NCBI GenBank assembly: GCA_905216215.1
Contig: CAJMSZ010000005.1
Location: forward strand, 7,770-71,769
Length of the DNA stretch: 64,000 nt
Direction: 5' to 3'
DNA from: an uncultured bacterium
GTDB taxonomy: Bacteria; Bacillota; Clostridia; Lachnospirales; Lachnospiraceae
Every line of letters begins with the position of its first letter. Positions within the stretch are counted from its first letter, which is position 1. Made by a program: the position numbers and the translations under genes. Below are positions 1 through 9,105 of this stretch, piece after piece. The notes beneath the pieces were generated by a model. That model was not told the DNA's origin and made no database searches. It saw only the letters and a list, made by a program, of their open reading frames with translations.

Positions 1-249
1 AAGGCCAGAGATTTCAAGCGATTCTTTCTCGGAAGCGCTGTTGAAGGAGAAATTGACAAACAAGGGAGAGTTTTGATTTCGAATTCATTGCGTGCATATG
101 CAGACCTGGATAAGGAAGTTGTTCTTACCGGTGTACTGGATAAAGTGGAAATCTGGAGCAAGGATGCATGGGAAGCTCGTACAGCTGATGTTGAAGAAAA
201 TATCGAAGATATTGCAAGTGACATGGAAGATTTGGGACTTAGCATCTAA
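1..249 (+). CDS. mraZ: MraZ transcriptional regulator, C-terminal part (5' end outside window)
   Basis: The window opens inside a gene; the visible 82 codons end in TAA at 247-249. They contain the second SpoVT/AbrB-like repeat of MraZ ([12 protein letters not shown], then an [14 protein letters not shown] strand segment). MraZ is a DNA-binding ring protein that regulates the dcw cluster from its own promoter; that promoter lies upstream of the window. The next gene, rsmH, starts 20 bp downstream, which is the classical mraZ-rsmH order and supports the call. Only the N-terminal repeat is missing, because of the window edge, not because of a break. Confidence 0.93.
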   Translation, partial: KARDFKRFFLGSAVEGEIDKQGRVLISNSLRAYADLDKEVVLTGVLDKVEIWSKDAWEARTADVEENIEDIASDMEDLGLSI

Positions 250-269
250 AGAAATGTTTGGAGGACAAT

Positions 270-1205
270 ATGGTATTTGAACACAAGTCAGTATTACTTG
301 AAGAAACAATCGAAGGCCTGAACATCAAGCCGGACGGAATTTACGTCGATGGTACGCTTGGTGGAGGTGGACATGCTTATGAAGTATGCTGCCGTTTAAA
401 CGACAAGGGGAGATTTATAGGAATAGACCAGGACGCAGCTGCAATTGAAGCAGCGGGTGCCCGCTTAAGCGACTTCGGGGAGAAAGTTACAATAATCAGG
501 AGCAATTATTGCAATATGAAGTCGGAGCTCCAAAAGATAGGAATTGACAAAGTAGATGGGATCGTGCTTGATCTGGGCGTATCGTCTTATCAGTTAGATA
601 CGGCAGAGAGGGGATTCTCCTATCGTGAAGATGCACCTCTGGATATGCGAATGGATACTCGTCAGACTTTGACGGCCAGGGACATCGTCAATGACTATAG
701 TGAGATGGACCTTTTTCGAATTATTCGCGATTATGGGGAGGACAAGTTCGCCAAGAACATTGCCAAACATATCGTGATGGAAAGAGAAAAAGGTTCCATC
801 GAAACAACCGGTCAATTGACGGAGATTATTCGACAGTCAATCCCGATGAAATTTCAGAAAAATGCAGGTCATCCGGCAAAACGTACATTTCAGGCAATCC
901 GTATTGAATGTAACAGGGAGCTGGAAGTGCTTAGAGATTCGCTGGATGACATGATTGATATGCTGAACGAAGATGGAAGAATCTGCATTATTACCTTCCA
1001 TTCTTTGGAAGATAGAATTGTAAAGGGAATTTTTAAGAAGAATGAAAACCCATGTACATGTCCAAGTTCATTTCCTGTATGCGTATGCGGAAAGGTATCG
1101 AAGGGCAGGGTAGTTACTAAGAAACCAATTCTTCCAAGTGAGGAAGAACTGGAATGGAACAGTCGTTCCAAGAGCGCGAAGCTCCGCATTTTCGAGAGAA
1201 AGTAA
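270..1205 (+). CDS. rsmH: 16S rRNA (cytosine-1402-N4)-methyltransferase RsmH
   Basis: SAM-dependent methyltransferase that modifies C1402 in the decoding centre of 16S rRNA. The SAM-binding loop DGTLGGGGH is at about residues 27-35, and the long helical insertion and the C-terminal Cys pattern ([13 protein letters not shown]) typical of RsmH/MraW are present. The 311-residue length is normal for the family. I chose the ATG at 270 because TTGGAGGA (258-265) is an ideal SD five bases upstream; an upstream TTG in the same frame at 258 lies inside that SD and is unlikely to be used. It is second in the dcw operon, between mraZ and ftsL. Confidence 0.97.
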   Translation: MVFEHKSVLLEETIEGLNIKPDGIYVDGTLGGGGHAYEVCCRLNDKGRFIGIDQDAAAIEAAGARLSDFGEKVTIIRSNYCNMKSELQKIGIDKVDGIVLDLGVSSYQLDTAERGFSYREDAPLDMRMDTRQTLTARDIVNDYSEMDLFRIIRDYGEDKFAKNIAKHIVMEREKGSIETTGQLTEIIRQSIPMKFQKNAGHPAKRTFQAIRIECNRELEVLRDSLDDMIDMLNEDGRICIITFHSLEDRIVKGIFKKNENPCTCPSSFPVCVCGKVSKGRVVTKKPILPSEEELEWNSRSKSAKLRIFERK

Positions 1206-1242
1206 GAGGAGTGGTCAGGATATTTTGAAAGGATGATAACGT

Positions 1243-1773
1243 ATGGCAAATCGGCGTAATTCAAACACACAGACAAAAAGACGCACGGCTATGCGCAACG
1301 ATGAGACGTATATATATGGAAATACTGTCAGAAAAGCACAGGTAGTTCCGAAGCGGACAGACAGAGAGGAAGTAGGAAAGCCACAGCCTAAGAAGAAAGA
1401 AGTAAGTGCCCAGGTCAGAAAGAACAGAAAACATGCTCTTCATATGAATACAGCATATACATTGTTTCTGACAGTAGCTGCCATTGCAACACTTTCTGTG
1501 TGTGTCTGGTATTTACAGCTTCGGTTTGAGATGACAAGTCATACAGCAAATCTGGCATCTATGGAACAGGAGCTTGCTGATTTAAAAGAGGAAAATACCA
1601 CCAGAGAAAACAGTATTCTTAATTCGGTGAATCTGGAAGATGTCAAAGATTATGCCATTAACAGTCTTGGTATGGTATATGCTGACTCATCCCAGATTAT
1701 TACATATCAGAATTCGGCAGGAGATACCGTAAAGCAATATCAGGAAATACCGAAAAAAGGTGCCTTAGATTAA
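1243..1773 (+). CDS. ftsL: FtsL-like cell division protein
   Basis: A 176-residue bitopic membrane protein with a long basic cytoplasmic N-terminus (about 1-68), one membrane segment at about 69-92 and a periplasmic-side coiled coil at about 97-128 (LASMEQELADLKEENTTREN). This is the topology of FtsL/DivIC proteins, which form the FtsL-DivIC-DivIB complex that activates septal peptidoglycan synthesis. Sequence conservation in this family is low, so the call depends on topology and on position between rsmH and a class B PBP, as in other Firmicutes. The cytoplasmic tail is longer than in B. subtilis FtsL. Confidence 0.88.
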   Translation: MANRRNSNTQTKRRTAMRNDETYIYGNTVRKAQVVPKRTDREEVGKPQPKKKEVSAQVRKNRKHALHMNTAYTLFLTVAAIATLSVCVWYLQLRFEMTSHTANLASMEQELADLKEENTTRENSILNSVNLEDVKDYAINSLGMVYADSSQIITYQNSAGDTVKQYQEIPKKGALD

Positions 1774-1801
1774 AGAATAACAATAGAAAAGGTGAATTGA
1801 A

Positions 1802-3655
1802 ATGTCAAAAAGTAAGAAAAAAAGTGTTTCTCCTTTGCGCCTGAAGTTCACGAAGAAAATGCAGGAAAAGCTAGTAATGCTCTTTATAGCAATTTTACTG
1901 GCTTTTGTTGTACTTATAGGGAGAATTATACAGATAAATGCGTCGGAGGGAGAAAGCTACACAAAAACAGTGCTGGATCAGCAACAGTACACCAGCAGAA
2001 CCATTCCTTTTAAGAGAGGAGATATTGTTGATGCCAATGGAACGAAACTGGCAACCAGTGAGCGTGTATATAATGTTATTCTGGATGTGAAGGTACTGTT
2101 AAGTGCAGACAAAGACAGTGGAACTTACGTTTCAGCGACCAAAGAAGCATTGGCAACCTATTTTGAAATTGATTCAGATACTATAGATACTATCATCAGT
2201 GAGAAACCGGAAAGTCGATATGTGATTCTGAAAAAAAATATCAGCTATGATGCGGCACAGACATATAAGAAGGCAGTTGAAGAGAATGCCTATGTGCAGG
2301 GAGTATGGCTGGAAGAGGATTATATCCGGAAATATCCATATAATGCACTGGCATGTGATGTGATTGGATTCAGTGTAGATGGAAATGAGGGCGCAATTGG
2401 ACTGGAAGCATATTATAATGATGTGTTAAATGGAACGGATGGGCGAAGCTATGGTTATCAGACTGGAACGGCTGACATGGAAAAGACGGTAAAGCTTCCA
2501 GTTAATGGAAATACGGTAAAGGTGTCGCTGGATACCAATTTGCAATCAATTGTGGAAAAGCACATTAAGGCATTTAATGAATCCTATACGAACAATTATA
2601 CGCAAGGACCAGGTGCAAAGAATATTGCGGTGATTATTATGGACCCGAATTCGGGGAGCGTGCTTTCTATGGCATCTTATCCGGATTTTGATTTGAATAA
2701 TCCCAGAGATTTAAGCAAGTATTACACGGAAGAAGAGCTGTCGTCTATGGATAGCAGTGCAAAGCTGGAGAAGCTGAATGCACTATGGAGAAACTTCTGT
2801 GTCAGTGATACGTTTGAACCTGGATCCACCATCAAACCATTTACTGTTGCAACCGGACTGGAGATTGGAACGCTTAACGGAAATGAAACCTATTATTGCG
2901 GCGGTTCCCTGCAAGTGGGCGATTACAATATCAAATGTATTTCCTACGATAAGGGTGGACATGGTTATCAGACCTTAACACAGGTTATGGAAAATTCCTG
3001 TAATGTGGCTTTGATGCAGATTGCACAGCAGATTGGGCCGGAGGAATTCAGCAAATATCAGCAGATGTTTGGATTTGGGGAATATACCGGAATTGATTTG
3101 CCGGGAGATGCTCTGGGAATCCTGTATTCTCCGGAAAACATGGGAAGTGTAGACCTTGCAACCAACTCCTTTGGACAGAACTTTAACGTGACGATGCTCC
3201 AGCTCGCATCTGGTTTTTGCTCGTTGGTAAACGGTGGTGATTATTATGAGCCACAGGTGGTAAAGGAAATTCTGGATGAAAATGGAAACGTAGTGGAAAA
3301 CGTTCAGCCTGTACTTAAGAAACGTACTATTTCTAAAGAAACTTCAGAACTGTTGAAGTCTTATATGTATAGTGTTGTGGAAAATGGTAGTGGTAAGCGC
3401 GCAAAGGTTGAAGGTTACGATGTAGGTGGTAAAACTGGTACGGCGGAAAAACTTCCACGTACAGAGAATAAAAATCTGCTCTCATTTATCGGATATGCAC
3501 CGCAGGAGAATCCGGAAGTAGTAGTGTACGTCATTATTGATGAGCCAAATGTTGAAAATCAGGGAAGAAGCAGTGCGCTTGTAACCCAGCTTGCTGCAGA
3601 CATAATGACAGAAGCATTTCCGTATCTTGGAATCACAAAAACACAACAAGAATAA
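1802..3655 (+). CDS. ftsI: Class B penicillin-binding protein (FtsI/PbpB type)
   Basis: Septal transpeptidase of 617 residues. There is one N-terminal membrane anchor (about 20-42), a PBP dimerisation domain, and a transpeptidase domain with all three catalytic motifs: S342-T-I-K345 (nucleophile Ser342), S399-C-N401, and K544-T-G546. No PASTA domains follow the transpeptidase domain; the protein ends shortly after it. The ATG at 1802 follows an AAAGGTG SD. It is the first of two consecutive class B PBPs, the arrangement known as pbpB-spoVD in B. subtilis, so I assign this copy to vegetative division. The assignment within the pair is by position, not by a diagnostic residue. Confidence 0.9.
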   Translation: MSKSKKKSVSPLRLKFTKKMQEKLVMLFIAILLAFVVLIGRIIQINASEGESYTKTVLDQQQYTSRTIPFKRGDIVDANGTKLATSERVYNVILDVKVLLSADKDSGTYVSATKEALATYFEIDSDTIDTIISEKPESRYVILKKNISYDAAQTYKKAVEENAYVQGVWLEEDYIRKYPYNALACDVIGFSVDGNEGAIGLEAYYNDVLNGTDGRSYGYQTGTADMEKTVKLPVNGNTVKVSLDTNLQSIVEKHIKAFNESYTNNYTQGPGAKNIAVIIMDPNSGSVLSMASYPDFDLNNPRDLSKYYTEEELSSMDSSAKLEKLNALWRNFCVSDTFEPGSTIKPFTVATGLEIGTLNGNETYYCGGSLQVGDYNIKCISYDKGGHGYQTLTQVMENSCNVALMQIAQQIGPEEFSKYQQMFGFGEYTGIDLPGDALGILYSPENMGSVDLATNSFGQNFNVTMLQLASGFCSLVNGGDYYEPQVVKEILDENGNVVENVQPVLKKRTISKETSELLKSYMYSVVENGSGKRAKVEGYDVGGKTGTAEKLPRTENKNLLSFIGYAPQENPEVVVYVIIDEPNVENQGRSSALVTQLAADIMTEAFPYLGITKTQQE

Positions 3656-3684
3656 CGGAACAATTATTTATAACGTAAATTCAT

Positions 3685-3738
3685 AACCTCAGTGAAGAGA
3701 TAATAAATTGTAGTAATTCATTATCTTTTCCTGAGGTT
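3685..3738 (+). terminator. Long hairpin with T-tract overlapping the spoVD ribosome binding site
   Basis: AACCTCAG (3685-3692) pairs perfectly with CTGAGGTT (3731-3738), and the stem continues through GAAGAGATAAT against ATTATCTTTTC with one bulged T and one G-U pair. The result is an almost continuous stem of about 19 bp closing a 15-nt loop. A T-run (3737-3742) follows, as in an intrinsic terminator. The 3' arm contains the only SD-like sequence (GAGG, 3733-3736) for the TTG start at 3744. It could therefore terminate transcription from ftsI, hide the ribosome site of spoVD, or both. Confidence 0.75.
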
Positions 3739-3743
3739 TTTTA

Positions 3744-5504
3744 TTGGACAATAAGCAGCGTGTTCCGTGGAACAAGACTTACAATAAACGAAAACTGCTG
3801 GTGGTATTTGCATGTGCCACACTCTGCCTTGCGGGGCTGATGGGGAGACTGGTCTATTTGATGGTGTCTGAGGCAGATTATTATCAGAAACTTGCAGAAG
3901 AATTACACGAAAGGGAAAGAGAGATCAAAGCGGCAAGAGGAGAAATTCGTGACAGGAATGGGGTAACGCTGGCAACCAATAAGACGGTTTGCACGATTTC
4001 TGTGATTCACAGTCAGGTAAAAGATGCAGAACAGGTTATCCGTATACTGTCCCAAACTTTAGAACTGGACGAGGCAGAGGTGCGTAAGAAGGTAGAAAAG
4101 GTGTCCTCGAGGGAACGGATTCAGTCCAATGTAGAAAAAAGCGTGGGGGATAAGATTCGGGAATATGGTCTTGAGGGTGTAAAAGTAGATGAGGATTTCA
4201 AACGTTACTATCCTTACGATGAATTGGCTTCTAAGGTATTGGGATTCACCGGAAGTGACAATCAGGGAATTATCGGGCTGGAGGTAAAATACGAAGACTG
4301 GCTGAAGGGGACGGATGGGACCATTCTTACAACAACAGATGCAAGAGGAATTGAACTGGAAAATATGGCAGAAGGACGAATAGAACCTGTGGCAGGAAAC
4401 AACCTGCAACTTAGTCTGGATTATAATATTCAGAAATATGCGCAGCAGGCAGCTCAGAGGGTAATGGAAGAAAAACAGGCAGATGCAGTGGAGGTGATGA
4501 TTCTGAATCCACAGAATGGGGAGATGTATGCCTGTGTGGATGTACCAGAGTTTAATCTGAATACCCCTTTTGTACTAAATACGGAGACAGAGCTTTCAGA
4601 TGAGGAAGAACGACAGGAGCAGTTAAATCAGATGTGGCGGAATCGATGTATCAGTGATACCTATGAGCCAGGTTCTATTTTCAAGGTGTTTACAGCGTCA
4701 GCGGCACTGGAAGCCGGAGCGGTTTCTCTGGAAGACCATTTTTATTGCCCTGGATATAAAATGGTCGAGGACCGGAGAATCCGGTGTGCCAAGGTGGGTG
4801 GACATGGTTCGGAGACATTTACCCAGAGTGTGCAGAACTCCTGTAACCCGGCCTTCATTGAAATTGGTGCCAGACTGGGGGTTTCGAATTTTTATAAATA
4901 TTTTAGACAGTTTGGACTTATGGATAAGACGGGAGTGGACCTTCCGGGGGAAGCTTCTGCAGTCATTCATAAAGAGAAAAATGTGGGCGCAGTGGAGCTT
5001 GCTACCATGTCATTTGGACAGTCTTTTCAGGTGACACCATTACAGATGGCAGCTACGGTCTGCTCTGTGGTAAATGGAGGCAAACGGATTACCCCTCATT
5101 TCGGCATTCGGGTTTATGATGAAAAGGAGAAAGTTATTGAAGAATTTTCTTACGACAAGGGAAAAACAATTGTCAGTACAGAAACTTCCCAGACCATGCG
5201 GACGATACTGGAGAGTGTGGTAAGTGAGGGTGGAGGGAAAAATGCTTATATGGAAGGATATCGTATTGGGGGAAAGACAGCTACCAGCCAGACATTGCCG
5301 AGAAGTGCCAATAAATATATTTCTGCTTTCATTGGATTTACACCTGCAGAAAATCCGAAAGTAGCGGCAATGGTAATCATATATAATCCGAAGGGAATCT
5401 ACTATGGTGGAACCATTGCTGCACCGGTGGTAAAAGATATTTTTGAAAATATTCTTCCTTATTTGAACATTGAAAAAGAAGAATCGGTTGAAAATCAAAG
5501 TTGA
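3744..5504 (+). CDS. spoVD: Second class B penicillin-binding protein, SpoVD-type, with KTA in place of KTG
   Basis: A transpeptidase of 586 residues with an N-terminal anchor (about 16-40), dimerisation domain and transpeptidase domain. The catalytic motifs are S311-I-F-K314 and S366-C-N368, but the third motif reads K511-T512-A513 instead of K-T-G. Two PBPs in tandem here match pbpB-spoVD of B. subtilis, where SpoVD makes spore cortex peptidoglycan, so I infer a sporulation role; the protein has no PASTA domain. The start is a TTG at 3744, because no ATG or GTG lies in frame before the membrane segment. Its SD is inside a strong hairpin (3685-3738), suggesting separate control from ftsI. 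Confidence 0.82.
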   Translation: MDNKQRVPWNKTYNKRKLLVVFACATLCLAGLMGRLVYLMVSEADYYQKLAEELHEREREIKAARGEIRDRNGVTLATNKTVCTISVIHSQVKDAEQVIRILSQTLELDEAEVRKKVEKVSSRERIQSNVEKSVGDKIREYGLEGVKVDEDFKRYYPYDELASKVLGFTGSDNQGIIGLEVKYEDWLKGTDGTILTTTDARGIELENMAEGRIEPVAGNNLQLSLDYNIQKYAQQAAQRVMEEKQADAVEVMILNPQNGEMYACVDVPEFNLNTPFVLNTETELSDEEERQEQLNQMWRNRCISDTYEPGSIFKVFTASAALEAGAVSLEDHFYCPGYKMVEDRRIRCAKVGGHGSETFTQSVQNSCNPAFIEIGARLGVSNFYKYFRQFGLMDKTGVDLPGEASAVIHKEKNVGAVELATMSFGQSFQVTPLQMAATVCSVVNGGKRITPHFGIRVYDEKEKVIEEFSYDKGKTIVSTETSQTMRTILESVVSEGGGKNAYMEGYRIGGKTATSQTLPRSANKYISAFIGFTPAENPKVAAMVIIYNPKGIYYGGTIAAPVVKDIFENILPYLNIEKEESVENQS

Positions 5505-5552
5505 ATACATTATACTAATCCCTAGAACGAAAGAAAATAAGAGGTGTAGAAT

Positions 5553-6509
5553 ATGGATTATAAAATGGTGATACCCGTGCTGATTGCATTTGGGTTAAGT
5601 GTACTGATGGGTCCAATTGTGATTCCATTTTTAAGAAGGCTGAAGATGGGGCAGACCGAGCGTGTAGAGGGGGTTCAGTCTCATCTGAAGAAGGCGGGAA
5701 CACCTACTATGGGTGGGGTGATGATTCTGGCGGCAATTACAATTACTTCTCTGATTTATGTACGTGAATATCCGAAGATTATTCCGATTCTTTTTGTGAC
5801 ACTTGGATTTGGAATGATTGGATTTCTGGACGATTATCTGAAAGTTGTACTGAAGCGCTCCGATGGACTTTTCCCAATGCAGAAGATGGCATTACAGATT
5901 GTAATCACTGGAATTTTTGCTTTCTATATTGTGAAGATAGCAAAGATACCGCTTACTATGCTGGTGCCGTTTTCCGGTGGAAAATACTTGGATATCGGAT
6001 GGCTTGCAATTCCGGTATTATTTTTTGCAGTAATCGGTACGGTAAATGGGGTGAATTTTACTGATGGACTGGATGGACTTGCTTCCAGTGTAACGGTACT
6101 GGTAGCCACTTTCTTTACCGTGGTAGCTATCGGAACAAAGAGTGGAATTGAGCCGATTACCTGTGCGGTAGTAGGAGCTTTGCTTGGCTTTTTATTATTT
6201 AATGTATATCCTGCAAGTGTATTTATGGGAGATACAGGCTCATTGGCTTTGGGTGGTTTCGTGGCTTCCACAGCTTATATGCTTCAGATGCCGCTTTTTA
6301 TCATATTGGTAGGCGCAATTTATTTGATGGAAGTACTGTCAGTCATGATTCAGGTTACTTATTTTAAAGCTACAGGTGGAAAGCGAATCTTCAAAATGGC
6401 ACCGATTCATCATCACTTTGAACTGTGTGGATGGAGTGAAACAAGGGTTGTGGCTGTATTTTCTATTATTACAGCAATCCTTTGCCTGATTGGAATTATG
6501 GCAATGTAA
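5553..6509 (+). CDS. mraY: Phospho-N-acetylmuramoyl-pentapeptide transferase
   Basis: Integral membrane enzyme that attaches phospho-MurNAc-pentapeptide to undecaprenyl phosphate to make lipid I. The family's active-site motifs are all present: FLDDYLK with the DD pair, NFTDGLDGLA, MGDTGSLALGG, and the His-rich PIHHHFE near the C-terminus. About ten membrane segments span 318 residues, the usual length. SD AAGAGGTG precedes the ATG at 5553. murD follows 31 bp downstream. Confidence 0.98.
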   Translation: MDYKMVIPVLIAFGLSVLMGPIVIPFLRRLKMGQTERVEGVQSHLKKAGTPTMGGVMILAAITITSLIYVREYPKIIPILFVTLGFGMIGFLDDYLKVVLKRSDGLFPMQKMALQIVITGIFAFYIVKIAKIPLTMLVPFSGGKYLDIGWLAIPVLFFAVIGTVNGVNFTDGLDGLASSVTVLVATFFTVVAIGTKSGIEPITCAVVGALLGFLLFNVYPASVFMGDTGSLALGGFVASTAYMLQMPLFIILVGAIYLMEVLSVMIQVTYFKATGGKRIFKMAPIHHHFELCGWSETRVVAVFSIITAILCLIGIMAM

Positions 6510-6540
6510 GAGAAAGTTGAAGCAACTGGAGGCGAGATAC

Positions 6541-7899
6541 GTGGAGTTAAAAGGAAAAAAAGTACTGGTATTTGGTGCGGGAATCAGTGGGATTGGTTCT
6601 TGCGGACTGCTTGAGAAAGAAGGTGCTCAGGTTATTCTTTATGATGGCAAGGCAGATTTGGATATTGAAAAAGTAAAGGGACAGCTGGGAAATGATGCTG
6701 TGCAGGTTGTGGCAGGTGCATTTCCGGAAGAATTGCTTGAAACACTGGATTTGGTCATCATGAGCCCGGGGGTTCCCACAGACCTTCCCATTGTGCTTCA
6801 GATGAAGAAAAAGGAAGTTCCGGTGTGGGGTGAGATTGAGCTGGCTTATGTATGTGGAAAGGGAGATATCCTTGGGATTACAGGAACCAATGGAAAGACC
6901 ACCACAACCTCGCTTCTTGGGGAGATTATGAAAAATGCGTTTGAAAGTGTATTTGTGGTAGGAAATATTGGAAATCCGTATACTACGGTAGCGGCAGAAA
7001 CAAGGGAAGACTCTGTTATTGTGGCAGAGCTTTCAAGCTTCCAGTTGGAAAGCATTCATACTTTCCGGCCCAAGGTAAGCGCTGTGCTAAATATTACACC
7101 GGATCATTTGAACCGTCATCATACCATGGAAGCATACATTCAGGCGAAGATGGATATTGCGAAGAATCAGACTTCAGAGGATGTCTGCGTGTTGAACTAT
7201 GAGGACGAGACAACCAGAAACATGGCAGGAAAAATCTCTGCAACTGTCATATATTTCAGCAGCGCACATAAATTGGAAAAAGGAATCTATTTAGATGGAG
7301 ATTCGATTATTTATAAACCAGAGCAGGATAAGGAAGGCATTTTGGTGTGCAAAACTTCTGAACTGCAGATTTTAGGTGTGCATAACTATGAGAATGTAAT
7401 GGCAGCAGTTGCTATGGCGGCAGCATATGGTGTGGATATGGATATTATTCGTCACACAGTCACTTCTTTTAAAGGGGTAGAGCACAGAATTGAGTTTGTG
7501 GCGGAGAAAAACGGAGTTGTTTATTATAATGATTCGAAAGGAACCAATCCGGATGCGGCAATCAAGGGAATTCAGGCAATGGTAAGACCGACGATTCTGA
7601 TTGGTGGAGGCTACGATAAGCAGTCAGATTTCCATGACTGGATTCGCAGCTTTGACGGTAAAGTACGCTATCTCGTGCTGATCGGTGCTACCAGAGAACA
7701 GATTCAGAAAGAGGCTGCGGAGTGCGGCTTCACCAATTGTATTTTGAAAGATACCTTTGAAGAAGCACTGGATACCTGCGTAGAACTGGCAAGACCAGGG
7801 GACGCGGTTCTGCTTTCACCTGCATGTGCGAGCTGGGGCATGTTCCCAAATTATGAAGTGCGGGGAAATGAATTTAAGAAATATGTACAACAGCTTTAA
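6541..7899 (+). CDS. murD: UDP-N-acetylmuramoyl-L-alanine--D-glutamate ligase
   Basis: Cytoplasmic Mur ligase that adds D-Glu to UDP-MurNAc-L-Ala. The N-terminal Rossmann-like domain (VLVFGAGISG) is followed by the ATP-binding loop GITGTNGKTTT at about residues 110-120 and the NITPDHLNRH central-domain motif; the C-terminal domain ends normally. I chose GTG at 6541, preceded by the SD TGGAGGCG (6527-6534), giving 452 residues that begin VELKGKKVLVFG. The same frame is open further upstream into mraY, but that extension adds a charged segment unlike other MurD proteins and lacks an SD. Confidence 0.97.
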   Translation: MELKGKKVLVFGAGISGIGSCGLLEKEGAQVILYDGKADLDIEKVKGQLGNDAVQVVAGAFPEELLETLDLVIMSPGVPTDLPIVLQMKKKEVPVWGEIELAYVCGKGDILGITGTNGKTTTTSLLGEIMKNAFESVFVVGNIGNPYTTVAAETREDSVIVAELSSFQLESIHTFRPKVSAVLNITPDHLNRHHTMEAYIQAKMDIAKNQTSEDVCVLNYEDETTRNMAGKISATVIYFSSAHKLEKGIYLDGDSIIYKPEQDKEGILVCKTSELQILGVHNYENVMAAVAMAAAYGVDMDIIRHTVTSFKGVEHRIEFVAEKNGVVYYNDSKGTNPDAAIKGIQAMVRPTILIGGGYDKQSDFHDWIRSFDGKVRYLVLIGATREQIQKEAAECGFTNCILKDTFEEALDTCVELARPGDAVLLSPACASWGMFPNYEVRGNEFKKYVQQL

Positions 7900-7937
7900 G
7901 AGAGAAGAGGATTATCAAGAAAAGGGTGTGAGTATGG

Positions 7938-9050
7938 TTGGCAGAAGAAAAAAAGAAAGGGCATAGGGATTATGTGCTGATTGTGACTGTTTTTCTTCTG
8001 GTTTTGGTAGGCCTGGTTATCCTGTACAGTGCCAGTGCCTACAATGGAAGAGTGAAGTTTCATGATTCTTTTTACTACTTGAAAAAGCAAATTTTTGCGA
8101 CATTACTCGGAATTCTCTGCATGTATATAGTTGCCGGAATTGATTATCATATCTGGCAGAAGGTGGCAGTTCATGGTTATCTGGCTGCCATAGGGTTGTC
8201 CATTGCAGTTATGCTGTGGGGAAAGGAATATAATGGGTCCAAAAGATGGTTGTCTTTGGGCCCGTTTTCTTTTCAGCCATCGGAATTTTCGAAGGTGGCT
8301 TTGATTATTTTTATTGCATGGGTCATAACACGCAATCGAAAAAATATTGGAAAAATGGGGACGCTGATTAAGATAATGATGTACATTTTGCCTATTGTAG
8401 GACTGGTAGGGGCAAGTAATTTAAGTACGGCAATCATTATTCTTGGAATCGGTGCATTGCTTATTTTTGTGGCCAGCCCCAAGTATGGACAGTTTATAGG
8501 ACTTGGCATGACAGCAGTTGGATTCATGGGAATTTTCCTGGCACTGGAGAGCTATCGTCTGGAACGAATCGCCATCTGGAGAAATCCAGAACGATATGAA
8601 AAAGGTTATCAGACTTTACAGGGACTTTATGCTATCGGTTCCGGTGGACTCTTCGGCACAGGACTTGGAAACAGTATACAGAAGCTTGGATTTGTGCCGG
8701 AAGCACAGAATGACATGATTTTTTCGATTATCTGCGAAGAACTTGGCGTGGTTGGAGCCTGTGGAATTATTCTTTTGTTCTTTGTTTTGATCTGGCGCTT
8801 TTTTCTGGTCTCGGTTCGATGCAAAGAATTATTTGGAAGTCTTATAGCAGCAGGTGCTATGGTACATATGATGATTCAGGTAATTCTGAACATTGCTGTG
8901 GTAACAAATACCATTCCCAATACAGGGATTACGCTTCCGTTTATCAGCTATGGAGGAACATCTGTTGTTTTCTTGTTGGTAGAAATGGGACTTGTGCTTA
9001 GCGTTTCGAATTGGTACAATAGGAATAGTGACACGCCGCACAAAACATAA
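7938..9050 (+). CDS. ftsW: FtsW/SpoVE-type SEDS glycosyltransferase
   Basis: A 370-residue SEDS-family membrane protein with about ten transmembrane segments. Family signatures include KRWLSLGPFSFQPSEFSK, the extracellular-loop segment with GSGGLFGTGLGNS, and NTGITLPFISYGGTS near the C-terminus. SEDS proteins polymerise lipid II together with a class B PBP, here probably one or both PBPs upstream. The start is a TTG at 7938 (AEEKKKGHRDY follows); AAAGGG upstream is a weak SD at a long spacing, so translation may rely partly on coupling to murD 38 bp upstream. The family does not let me separate vegetative FtsW from the sporulation paralogue SpoVE. Confidence 0.93.
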   Translation: MAEEKKKGHRDYVLIVTVFLLVLVGLVILYSASAYNGRVKFHDSFYYLKKQIFATLLGILCMYIVAGIDYHIWQKVAVHGYLAAIGLSIAVMLWGKEYNGSKRWLSLGPFSFQPSEFSKVALIIFIAWVITRNRKNIGKMGTLIKIMMYILPIVGLVGASNLSTAIIILGIGALLIFVASPKYGQFIGLGMTAVGFMGIFLALESYRLERIAIWRNPERYEKGYQTLQGLYAIGSGGLFGTGLGNSIQKLGFVPEAQNDMIFSIICEELGVVGACGIILLFFVLIWRFFLVSVRCKELFGSLIAAGAMVHMMIQVILNIAVVTNTIPNTGITLPFISYGGTSVVFLLVEMGLVLSVSNWYNRNSDTPHKT

Positions 9051-9105
9051 GCAGAAGGTGTGGAATAAGTGTTCACAGACAGGGGAAAACAAGGGGGAAC
9101 CATAG

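Noticed and set aside
3661..3689. Sigma-E promoter for spoVD
   Set aside because: CATAACCT resembles a sigma-E -10 at 6 of 8 positions, but no acceptable -35 is found 13-15 bp upstream, so it is only mentioned with the hairpin and not annotated.
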